A DNA stretch of 64,000 bases, taken from assembly GCA_964599235.1 (NCBI GenBank), contig CAZRDX010000018.1, positions 62,001 through 126,000 on the forward strand. Direction: 5' to 3'. Positions 27,671 through 35,529 of this stretch are shown one piece after another. How positions within the stretch are numbered: position 1 is the stretch's first letter; each line of letters opens with the position of its first letter. Below the pieces are notes generated by a model that worked only from the letters and a program-made list of their open reading frames with translations, had not been told where the DNA came from and did no database searches. This DNA is from DRPN01 sp964599235. GTDB taxonomy: Bacteria; Bacteroidota; Bacteroidia; Bacteroidales; VadinHA17. Both the position numbers and the translations under genes were made by a program.

Positions 27671-28777
27671 ATGGCACAGGAAAAAGTTTTTCACCGGCTG
27701 GTATCCCTCGATGCATTAAGGGGGTTTGACATGTTTTGGATCATGGGAGGTTCGGCCATCTTCATCCATCTTGCCAAAGCCTCCGGTTCCGAAGGGTTTA
27801 TGGCGCTCACGCGGCAACTCCACCATGTCGCCTGGGAAGGGTTCCATTTCTATGACCTGATCTTCCCGCTTTTCATGTTCATCTCCGGGGTGGCGATACC
27901 CTATTCCATCCTGGCCAAGAAAGAACGTGGCATTGAACGGGGGGTTCTCTTCCGTCGTCTTTTCCGGCGGGTGACCCTGCTGATCCTTTTCGGCATTTTT
28001 TACAACGGTGTCTTCCAGCACGGCTTTGCTGATCCGCGTATTGCCAGCGTCCTGGGGCAGATCGGTCTGGCGTGGTTTTTTGCCTCGCTGATCCTGCTCT
28101 ACACCCGCACCTGGCGGGCACGTTTTCTCTGGCTGGCAGGTATCTGGGCCTTTATCGCCGTGCTGCAGCTCCTGGTGCCCGTACCGGGTTACGGGGCAGG
28201 GGTGCTCACCCCTGAGGGCAGCATCAATGCCTGGATCGACCAGCATTTCCTTCCGGGACATCTCTACGGCGGCACCTACGACCCCGAAGGTCTCCTCTGC
28301 ATCGTCTCGGCCACTACGGTGACCCTCCTGGGAGCGCTGGCCGGCGGCATCCTGCGCGACGGCACCGCCGCCAGCGGACGTAAAAGCCTCCTCCTCACCG
28401 GCGCAGGCACCCTCCTCGTCGTCACAGCCATCCTCCTTCACCCCCACTATCCCATCATCAAGAAAAACTGGACCGTCCCCTTCGACATGCTCACCGCCGG
28501 CCTCAGCTTCCTCCTCCTGGCCCTTTTCTACTACATCATCGATGTGAAGAAATGGGAACGGTGGAGTTTCTTCTTCCGTGTCATCGGCCTGAACTCCATC
28601 ACCATCTACATGCTGCACCGGATGGTCGACTGGCAAGCCACCTCCAGCTTTTTCCTCGGCTCGTTCGCCCTGCTGCTGGGCGACTACGGTCCCGCCCTGC
28701 TCGCCCTGGGTGTGGTCACCCTCGAATGGCTTGTCCTGCTCTACCTCCACAGGAACAGGATCTACCTGCGCGTCTGA
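27671..28777 (+). CDS. HGSNAT-like (COG4299, DUF5009) membrane acyltransferase
   Basis: Polytopic membrane protein of 368 residues with about ten hydrophobic segments. The N-terminal VSLDALRGFDMFWIMGG and LIFPLFMFISGVAIPYS, with the following basic loop, are hallmarks of the heparan-alpha-glucosaminide N-acetyltransferase-like family, which moves acetyl groups from cytoplasmic acetyl-CoA to amino sugars across the membrane. The C-terminal ITIYMLHRMVDW also fits. Bacterial members are often near glycan-degradation or cell-envelope genes. I set the start at 27671 (MAQEKVF), ten bases after the CotH-like stop; the frame extends upstream into that gene but without a plausible start. It is the last gene of a three-gene operon and is followed by 165 bases before the next SusC. 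Confidence 0.8.
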   Translation: MAQEKVFHRLVSLDALRGFDMFWIMGGSAIFIHLAKASGSEGFMALTRQLHHVAWEGFHFYDLIFPLFMFISGVAIPYSILAKKERGIERGVLFRRLFRRVTLLILFGIFYNGVFQHGFADPRIASVLGQIGLAWFFASLILLYTRTWRARFLWLAGIWAFIAVLQLLVPVPGYGAGVLTPEGSINAWIDQHFLPGHLYGGTYDPEGLLCIVSATTVTLLGALAGGILRDGTAASGRKSLLLTGAGTLLVVTAILLHPHYPIIKKNWTVPFDMLTAGLSFLLLALFYYIIDVKKWERWSFFFRVIGLNSITIYMLHRMVDWQATSSFFLGSFALLLGDYGPALLALGVVTLEWLVLLYLHRNRIYLRV

Positions 28778-28873
28778 ACCTTTCTTTCTCCCTCTGCAAG
28801 CGCAAAAAACGCCTGACTGAGAACCACCGGCATTGTTTTTTCCGGCCGGAGACGAAGTAGTCGGCGAGGTTCG

Positions 28874-28908
28874 ATTGTCATTATGTAAAAAAGACCTTTT
28901 TTCGTTTG
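28874..28908 (+). promoter_or_regulatory. Possible promoter of the second SusCD pair
   Basis: TTCGTTTG (28901-28908) has one mismatch to TAnnTTTG, and ATTG (28874-28877) one mismatch to TTTG, with a 23-base spacer. The start of transcription would lie about 28 bases before the SusC ATG. Weak by sequence alone. Confidence 0.35.
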
Positions 28909-28942
28909 CATTACACCCTTTTCATACCCTAAACCCGGAGCC

Positions 28943-31900
28943 ATGAAAAAAATGATCCTGCTGCTTTTTCTTTCATCCGGCCTCTTTCTGGCATCATTTG
29001 CCCAGGAAAGCGTCCCGCTGGTCTCCCTGCGGAAGGACCATGCCACCCTCCGTGATATACTGAGGAGTGTAGCTGCCGAGAGCGGTTATTCCTTCTATTT
29101 CAACGATGCCCTTCCCGTTTTTGATTCAGTGTTGACTGTCAGGATGAAGAAAGTGCCTTTCACGACCCTTATGGACAGCGTGCTTGCCGGCACGGGTCTG
29201 CATTATCGTCTGCCTGCTCCGGGAATGGTGGTAGTGGCTCCTCCGGCGGCTTTCCGTCTGAAGGAGGTACGGGGGCGGGTCGTCGATGCCGGCACGGGCG
29301 AGACCATCCCGGGTGCCAACATCATGCTTCGGGGCACCACTACAGGGACCATCACAGGCCCCGACGGTCGTTTTCGTATCCCGGTGCCTTCGGGTGATGC
29401 TCTCCTGGAGATCTCTTTCATCGGCTACGACAAGGTGGTGATCCCTGCCGCGGCGATGGCCGGCGGCCGTACCATCCGTCTGCAGGAGGCCAGCGAACAA
29501 CTCGGCGAGGTGGTGGTCACGGCCCTGGGCATCAAGCGTGAGGCCAAGGCCCTGGGATATGCCGTCTCGGAGGTCAAAGGCGAGGAGGTGAGCGAGGCCC
29601 GTGACAAGAACATCATGAACGCACTCTCGGGCAAGGTGGCCGGCCTGCAGGTGAGCCGTACCGCCTCGGGTGTGGGCGGCTCCAGCCGCATCGTCATCCG
29701 CGGCATCTCCTCCCTGCTGGGCAGCAACAAACCACTCTTCGTCATCGACGGCGTGCCCATGGACGCCAGCAGCCTGGGACAGGCGGGCCAGTGGGGCGGC
29801 CGCGACATGGGCGACGGCCTCTCCGACATCAATCCCGACGACATCGAGAGCATCTCCATCCTCAAGGGGCCGGCCGCCGCCGCGGCCTACGGCTCCCGCG
29901 GCGCCAACGGCGTGGTGCTCATCACCACCAAGAGCGGCAGCCGCTCCAACAAACTGGGGATCACCTTCAGCAGCTCCTACACCCACGAGACCCCCCTGGT
30001 GCTGCCCCGCCTGCAGAACACCTACGGCCTGGGCGCCTACGGCGTCTATCCCCCCATCACCAAAGAAGGTGTGCCCTCACCCGAATACCCCTGGGTATGG
30101 AGCTTCGGACCCGTGATGGACGGACAACCCCGCATCAACTGGCTGGGCGTGGAACAACCCTTTACACCCCAGCCCGACAACTACCGTGACTACTTCCGCC
30201 ACGGCTCCAACATCTCCAATACCCTCGCCCTGGAAGGCGGCAACGACAGATCACGCACCCGCTTCTCCTTCTCCGACGTGCGCGCTTTCGGACTGGTACC
30301 CAACAACAAGCTCGACCGGCAGACCATCAACCTGAGGGGCGATGCCAGAATGGGCAACATCATCGAAATGGACGGCCGCATCACCTACGTCCGGCAACAC
30401 GTTTACAACCGTCCCATGCTGAGCGAAGACGACAGCAACCCCGTCTACATGCTCGAGTTCCTGCCCCGCAACCTGCGGCTCGAAGACCTCAGGAACAACA
30501 TCGTCGACGAAAACGGCGTGGAAAAGAACTGGATGTCCGATATCTACTCGGGCAATCCCTATTGGGTCTTGGAGAAAGTGGGCACACGCGATGAGAAGAA
30601 CAGGGTCATGACCTCCCTGGCCATGAAGATCCACTTCGCCGAATGGCTGACCCTGCAGGGACGCTCCGGTCTCGATTTCTACACCTTCAAAGCCAAAGAG
30701 TGGCAGGCCAACAACTCCAAGACCACCAGCCGCGGACATCTGTCGCTCTACCAGCAGAACGTGCTGGAGTGGAACTCCGACTTCCTCCTCACCTTCAATA
30801 AAAAGCTTTCAGAGGCTTTCACCGTGAGCGCCAGTCTCGGCGGCAACTACCGCTACCACCAGTACCAGAGCCTCTCGGGCTACGGCAGCCAGTTCAACAT
30901 CGACGGGTTCTATCACATGAGCAACACCACCGGCACCTCTTCCGGCGAATATCTCTCGGAAAAAGCGGTCTGGTCGGCCTACGGGCTGGGCTCGGTCAGC
31001 TACAAGGATTACCTCTTCGTCGATTTCACCCTCCGCAACGACTGGTCGTCCACCCTGCCCCCCCAGAACAATTCCTACTTCTACCATTCCGAGAACATCG
31101 GTTTCGTTTTCACCGACGCCTTCGATCTCGACGCCTGGTGGTTCTCCTTCGGGAAAGTGAGGGCTTCCTACGCCGCGGTGGGCAACGACACCTCGCCCTA
31201 TGCCACCCAGCAGTACTACTTCATCCACCCCGATTATACCTATCCCACGGGAAGTGTCAGCAGCACCCTGCCTTTCTATGATTTCAAACCGGAACAGAAA
31301 AAAGGATGGGAGGCAGGGACCAACCTGATGTTTTTCAACCGGCGTATCGAGATCGACCTGAGCTATTACCGGGGATATGCCCAGGACCAGATCATGTCGG
31401 TGCCGCTCTCTCCTTTCACCGGCTATTCGAGCAAGAAGTTCAACGCCGGCAAGATCAAGGGGCACGGGGTGGAGCTGATGTTCCATGCTACGCCTGTACG
31501 TACGGAGAGCGGCTTCACCTGGGACATCACCATCAACTATTCCACCAGCCGCAGCATCGTCGAGGAGATCCATCCCAGTCTTGAGAAGCTGGTGCTGGGC
31601 ACCCTCTGGTCGGCCTCCATCCAGGCCAGGCCGGGCGAACCCTTCGGCGGCATCTACGGCCTCGACTACAAACGCGATAAGTTCGGGAACAAGCTGATCG
31701 ACGAGAACGGCTTCGCCCAAAAGGGCGAGATCACCCGCCTGGGCGACATCCAGCCCGACTTCCTCGGAGGCATCCAGAACAAAGTACACTGGAAAGGTTT
31801 CGACCTGAGTTTCCTGATCGATATGCAGGTGGGCGGGGAGTTCTTCTCCTGGGGCAAGGCCATGCGTTGTCTCTTCGGTAATGCCGAAGAGACCCTCGAA

Positions 31901-32341
31901 GGCCGCGCCGAATGGTACGCCACCCATGACCCCGGCACCAACTACCAAACGCCCCTGCCGGGTGTGGAACCCGACGGCTACTACGAGAAAGGAGTGCTGG
32001 AAAAGAACGGCCGGCCCAACGACATCCCCATCCAGCCCATCTGGCGGTGGTACAACATCTACGCCAACGACATCGCCTCCGAATGGATCGTCGACGCCAC
32101 CAACGTGCGCATGCGGGAAATGATCCTGGGCTACTCCTTCCCGAAAAGGATCCTCAGAAAAACCCCCGTCTCCTCGCTCAACATCTCCTTCATCGGCAGG
32201 AACCTTTTCTTCATCTACCGTGCCTCGCCGGATGCCGACCCTGAGTCGGGATTCAACAGCGGCAACATAGGCAACGGCTTCGAGAACCATGCCCTGCCCA
32301 CCCCCCGCAGCCTGGGGATCAACTTCAGGATCGCCTTCTGA
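28943..32341 (+). CDS. SusC/RagA-family TonB-linked outer membrane transporter with STN domain
   Basis: TonB-dependent oligosaccharide porin. Signal peptide (LLLFLSSGLFLASFAQ), then an STN domain (residues about 28-105, LRDILRSVAAESGYSFYFND to GMVVVAPP), a carboxypeptidase-like domain (VRGRVVDAGTGETIPGANIM), TonB-box region (EVVVTALGIKREAKALGYAV), plug (GSRGANGVVLITTKSG) and a barrel ending in GINFRIAF. The STN domain normally contacts a FecR-type anti-sigma factor to report ligand binding; neither FecR nor an ECF sigma is encoded in this window. Length 1132 is normal. It is followed after 39 bases by its SusD and is convergent with the 26-kb catabolic cluster, to which it probably supplies the imported substrate. 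Confidence 0.95.
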   Translation: MKKMILLLFLSSGLFLASFAQESVPLVSLRKDHATLRDILRSVAAESGYSFYFNDALPVFDSVLTVRMKKVPFTTLMDSVLAGTGLHYRLPAPGMVVVAPPAAFRLKEVRGRVVDAGTGETIPGANIMLRGTTTGTITGPDGRFRIPVPSGDALLEISFIGYDKVVIPAAAMAGGRTIRLQEASEQLGEVVVTALGIKREAKALGYAVSEVKGEEVSEARDKNIMNALSGKVAGLQVSRTASGVGGSSRIVIRGISSLLGSNKPLFVIDGVPMDASSLGQAGQWGGRDMGDGLSDINPDDIESISILKGPAAAAAYGSRGANGVVLITTKSGSRSNKLGITFSSSYTHETPLVLPRLQNTYGLGAYGVYPPITKEGVPSPEYPWVWSFGPVMDGQPRINWLGVEQPFTPQPDNYRDYFRHGSNISNTLALEGGNDRSRTRFSFSDVRAFGLVPNNKLDRQTINLRGDARMGNIIEMDGRITYVRQHVYNRPMLSEDDSNPVYMLEFLPRNLRLEDLRNNIVDENGVEKNWMSDIYSGNPYWVLEKVGTRDEKNRVMTSLAMKIHFAEWLTLQGRSGLDFYTFKAKEWQANNSKTTSRGHLSLYQQNVLEWNSDFLLTFNKKLSEAFTVSASLGGNYRYHQYQSLSGYGSQFNIDGFYHMSNTTGTSSGEYLSEKAVWSAYGLGSVSYKDYLFVDFTLRNDWSSTLPPQNNSYFYHSENIGFVFTDAFDLDAWWFSFGKVRASYAAVGNDTSPYATQQYYFIHPDYTYPTGSVSSTLPFYDFKPEQKKGWEAGTNLMFFNRRIEIDLSYYRGYAQDQIMSVPLSPFTGYSSKKFNAGKIKGHGVELMFHATPVRTESGFTWDITINYSTSRSIVEEIHPSLEKLVLGTLWSASIQARPGEPFGGIYGLDYKRDKFGNKLIDENGFAQKGEITRLGDIQPDFLGGIQNKVHWKGFDLSFLIDMQVGGEFFSWGKAMRCLFGNAEETLEGRAEWYATHDPGTNYQTPLPGVEPDGYYEKGVLEKNGRPNDIPIQPIWRWYNIYANDIASEWIVDATNVRMREMILGYSFPKRILRKTPVSSLNISFIGRNLFFIYRASPDADPESGFNSGNIGNGFENHALPTPRSLGINFRIAF

Positions 32342-32380
32342 AACAAAAACATGAACCGGCTAATAAAAGATACAGGAACC

Positions 32381-33862
32381 ATGAAAAAAGGACGGATCAT
32401 ACCGCTCGTCACCCTGATGCTTCTGCTCTCCTCCTGCTCAGGGTCGCTGGTAGAGATGAACAACAACCCCAATGCCCTGACGCATCTGGATAACGAATAT
32501 CTCTTCGCCAATGCCATCAAGACCACCTTCGGCAATGCACAGAACCATCGCAAGCTGATGCTTTTCTTCGGTGCCCAGTACAGTCACTGCTACGTGGTTC
32601 CCCACAATACGGGGCGTCCGCACGACCAGTACCGCGACCAGCTCTACACCGACGACTACATGGAGGTACTGCGTCGTTCCTTTTCCGATCCCATGCGTCT
32701 GATCAACGTGGTACGTCTGGAGACGCAGGGAGGACCCGGCAGGAACGCCCTGCGTCATGCCATGGCCAACGTGGTGGCCATCTGCAACTACACGCGCATC
32801 ACCGACCTTTACGGCGACATCCCTTACAGCGACGGTGGCTGGGGCAACACAGGCAAGCTGCTCCCCAGATATGATCCCCAGGAGTTCATCTACAAAAGCA
32901 TGATGGACACCCTCAAGGCCGCCGTGGAGATCATCAGGAACGGCGACCCCGAGGATGCCTATCCGGGTTTCGACCCGCTCTACGACAACCATCTGGAGTA
33001 CTGGGCCCGGTTTGCCAACTCGTTCCGTCTGCGGCTGGCCATACGCGCCCGTTTTGCCGCCCCGGAATATTGTGAGCAGGTGATCCGCGAATGCCTGCAG
33101 GAAGAGCTCATCGAGACCAATGAACAGGGCGCACGTCTTTTCTCGCTGAACGACCAGTACCACTACAATGCCTGGTCGGAGACCTACAAAGTGATGCCCT
33201 GGAAGATGAGCGCCAAACTGGTCAACTGGCTGATCGAGTCCCATGACCCGCGTCTCACCTACTGGGTCGAACCCAACATCCACGGCGAATACAAAGGGCT
33301 CGAGAACGGACTGGACGAGCTGGTCTTCAGCTCGGTCAACTGGGACGAGATCTCAGGCCCCGCCGAACGTCTTTATGCCGCCACGATGCCGGTGGATTTC
33401 CTCAATGCTGCCGAGGTATGGCTCAACAGGGCCGAGGCCGAACTGATCCTCCACGGCCCCCACGCCAATGAATACTACCGGCAGGGCATCCGTCTGGCCA
33501 TGGAGCAGTGGGATATCCCGCAGGACTCCATCGAGAGGTTCCTCAGCAAAGCACCGGAAGCCAACCTGTACGGGGACGAAGAGAACATGTTGCGCCAGAT
33601 AGGCACCCAGAAATGGCTGGCCCTCCTGCCCAACTTCACCGAGTCGTATTCAGAGATACGCCGGCTGGGCTATCCCGTCATCCCGCGGCGCACGGCACCC
33701 TGGCTCGACAAAGGGGTCACCGACGGCGTGCTCCCCAAACGCTTCCTTTACCCCAACGAAGAGATCAGCCTGAACCAGAAGAACGTGATGGAAGCCATCG
33801 AACGCCAGGGACCCAACAGGATCTCCACCGCCATTTGGTGGGATGTGCGGGACATCGAATGA
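32381..33862 (+). CDS. SusD/RagB-family surface glycan-binding lipoprotein
   Basis: Surface lipoprotein partner of the STN-type SusC. Lipobox LLSSC after MKKGRIIPLVTLMLL, and then a helical scaffold with the conserved ITDLYGDIPYSDGG block, ARFANSFRLRLAIR and FLNAAEVWLNRAEAELI. The C-terminal RLGYPVIPRRTAPW and WWDVRD close the family pattern. The pattern fits the SusD-like_2 group (about 490-540 residues). I placed the start at 32381, preceded by AGGAACC, because the earlier frame start (32351) gives an odd N-terminus. It ends 16 bases from the stop of the convergent PhoD-like gene, with no terminator hairpin between them. Confidence 0.92.
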   Translation: MKKGRIIPLVTLMLLLSSCSGSLVEMNNNPNALTHLDNEYLFANAIKTTFGNAQNHRKLMLFFGAQYSHCYVVPHNTGRPHDQYRDQLYTDDYMEVLRRSFSDPMRLINVVRLETQGGPGRNALRHAMANVVAICNYTRITDLYGDIPYSDGGWGNTGKLLPRYDPQEFIYKSMMDTLKAAVEIIRNGDPEDAYPGFDPLYDNHLEYWARFANSFRLRLAIRARFAAPEYCEQVIRECLQEELIETNEQGARLFSLNDQYHYNAWSETYKVMPWKMSAKLVNWLIESHDPRLTYWVEPNIHGEYKGLENGLDELVFSSVNWDEISGPAERLYAATMPVDFLNAAEVWLNRAEAELILHGPHANEYYRQGIRLAMEQWDIPQDSIERFLSKAPEANLYGDEENMLRQIGTQKWLALLPNFTESYSEIRRLGYPVIPRRTAPWLDKGVTDGVLPKRFLYPNEEISLNQKNVMEAIERQGPNRISTAIWWDVRDIE

Positions 33863-33878
33863 ACACAGCTCCTCCCCC

Positions 33879-35522
33879 TTACTTCCCCATCACGAACTTA
33901 TCATCCAACTGATAACGATAAATCCTGATCTCGTCGATCACCTCCTTGTCGACGTTGATGATCCTGAAGATCACATAAGGTCGCGCTACCTCGGTATGGA
34001 ACTCCAGCATGCCGAACCCGCATTTTTCATTATAGCCGAACAGAGCTCCGGGACGAAGAGGATGATAATGAATGTTGGTCAGACGGGAACTGGTAAATTC
34101 GTACAGGGCATAATCTTTTTGACGATCGTGACGCCAAACATCATGACGGTGACGGTCGGCCGAAAGGAGGATCACACCCCCGATATGATGTTGGGTCAGA
34201 AAATCAAAGATCTCCTTTCGCTGAGCGGCATACCCTCTCCATGTATCATACCGTCCCTCCATCACATCTTTGGCTCCATCGGACCAGGGCACCGAGGAGA
34301 CGACCACTTTGAAAGTAGCCGACGAAGATTTCAGTTCCTTTTTAAGCCAGGCCAGCTGCACCGGTCCCAGCATATCGGGAGGGGGAGCTCCTTTGGCCCT
34401 ATCCCTGTCAACCCATGAAGGGGTACGATAGTAACGCGTATCCAGCATAAAGAGATCCACCTGACCTACCGACACCTTGTACCAGGTGCCGGGATGTTCC
34501 TCACCACCGCCATACGAAGGATTGACCGTGTTCTCCCTGAACACTTCCAGCACTACCCTTTTCCAGGCCGGACGGTCAGGATCGGGTCCGCCCCATGCAT
34601 CGTTCTTACCAAAATCATGATCATCCCAAACGGCATAGTAGGGTACCACAGCGGTCATCTTGCGAAAAGGCGGAGAGCTTTCACGCTGATAATAACAGAA
34701 TCTTTGTACTTCCGGCATCTCCGGATGATCGATGTACACATTGTCTCCCATACCGATAAATAGATGGGGGCGACTGTCACGTATCACTTTCCAGATCTTC
34801 TCCGCAGGAGGATAATACGCCGCTCCCCCACCAAAAGCGATCTTCACCACCGAAGGAGATCCTGTGAGCGGAAAGGTACGGAAACTTCGGATGGTTCCCT
34901 TTTTACCATCCACCATCACACTGTAAAAATATTCGGTCGACGGTTCCAGCCCGTTCACCTGCACTTTCACGGTGTAATCCCTGCTGCTGCTGGTCTTTCC
35001 CGTAAAGGTAAGTGTCTCGCCAACCAGGAGAGGGTTCTTACCGACCTTCACCACCACCGGAACTTCATGGAAAGTTCGTACCCACACCTCGACCGAGTTT
35101 GCGGTCATGCACCCCAGCAGAGGGCCGTCCACCAGTTCTTTCCCTTTGGTCTTTTCCAGGAAGTACGGATCACGGTAGAGAGGCTGCAGAACGGAGCGTG
35201 GTCCTGCCATGAAACGTTCAATGGGAAGCCCCGCCTCCAGAGCCTTCCTGAAATATTCCATTCCTTTCTCAGGCTCCTTCTTACTGAACCAGGCCACGCT
35301 CATCCCGTAATAGATCTCAGCAGCATCTGCACCTTTTTCCAGGTATCTCTGCATCATTGCCAACGCTGTGTCGGGGTGTCCCTCCATGATGGCCGCAAAA
35401 GCCTCCCGGTTTGATTTCATCTTCCACAGGGAATGATCAAAGGAAACCTGCTCCTGGCCTGCCGCCGGATCCAGGGGCAGCAGCAGGAACAGGAACATCC
35501 ACCAGCTGATTCCGTATTTCAT
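33879..35522 (-). CDS. PhoD-like metallophosphatase with N-terminal TPR-like region
   Basis: Exported protein (signal MFLFLLLPLDPAAG) of 547 residues. Residues about 45-100 contain helical TPR-type units (EIYYGMSVAWFSKKEPEKG). A fibronectin-like strand region follows (WVRTFHEVPVVVKVG). The PhoD/alkaline phosphatase D metallophosphatase domain starts at GGGAAYYPPAEKIWKVI. Metal-site motifs are GDNVYID, YYAVWDDHDFGKND and, later, LLSADRHRHDVW. Such enzymes cleave phosphomono- or diesters using Fe/Ca or Fe/Zn. It is the last gene of the minus-strand catabolic cluster, 7 bases after GH97, so a phosphorylated substituent on the target glycan, or phosphate harvest, is possible. The preference for mono- or diesters cannot be told. 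Confidence 0.85.
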   Translation of the reverse strand: MKYGISWWMFLFLLLPLDPAAGQEQVSFDHSLWKMKSNREAFAAIMEGHPDTALAMMQRYLEKGADAAEIYYGMSVAWFSKKEPEKGMEYFRKALEAGLPIERFMAGPRSVLQPLYRDPYFLEKTKGKELVDGPLLGCMTANSVEVWVRTFHEVPVVVKVGKNPLLVGETLTFTGKTSSSRDYTVKVQVNGLEPSTEYFYSVMVDGKKGTIRSFRTFPLTGSPSVVKIAFGGGAAYYPPAEKIWKVIRDSRPHLFIGMGDNVYIDHPEMPEVQRFCYYQRESSPPFRKMTAVVPYYAVWDDHDFGKNDAWGGPDPDRPAWKRVVLEVFRENTVNPSYGGGEEHPGTWYKVSVGQVDLFMLDTRYYRTPSWVDRDRAKGAPPPDMLGPVQLAWLKKELKSSSATFKVVVSSVPWSDGAKDVMEGRYDTWRGYAAQRKEIFDFLTQHHIGGVILLSADRHRHDVWRHDRQKDYALYEFTSSRLTNIHYHPLRPGALFGYNEKCGFGMLEFHTEVARPYVIFRIINVDKEVIDEIRIYRYQLDDKFVMGK

Positions 35523-35529
35523 AAACCGA

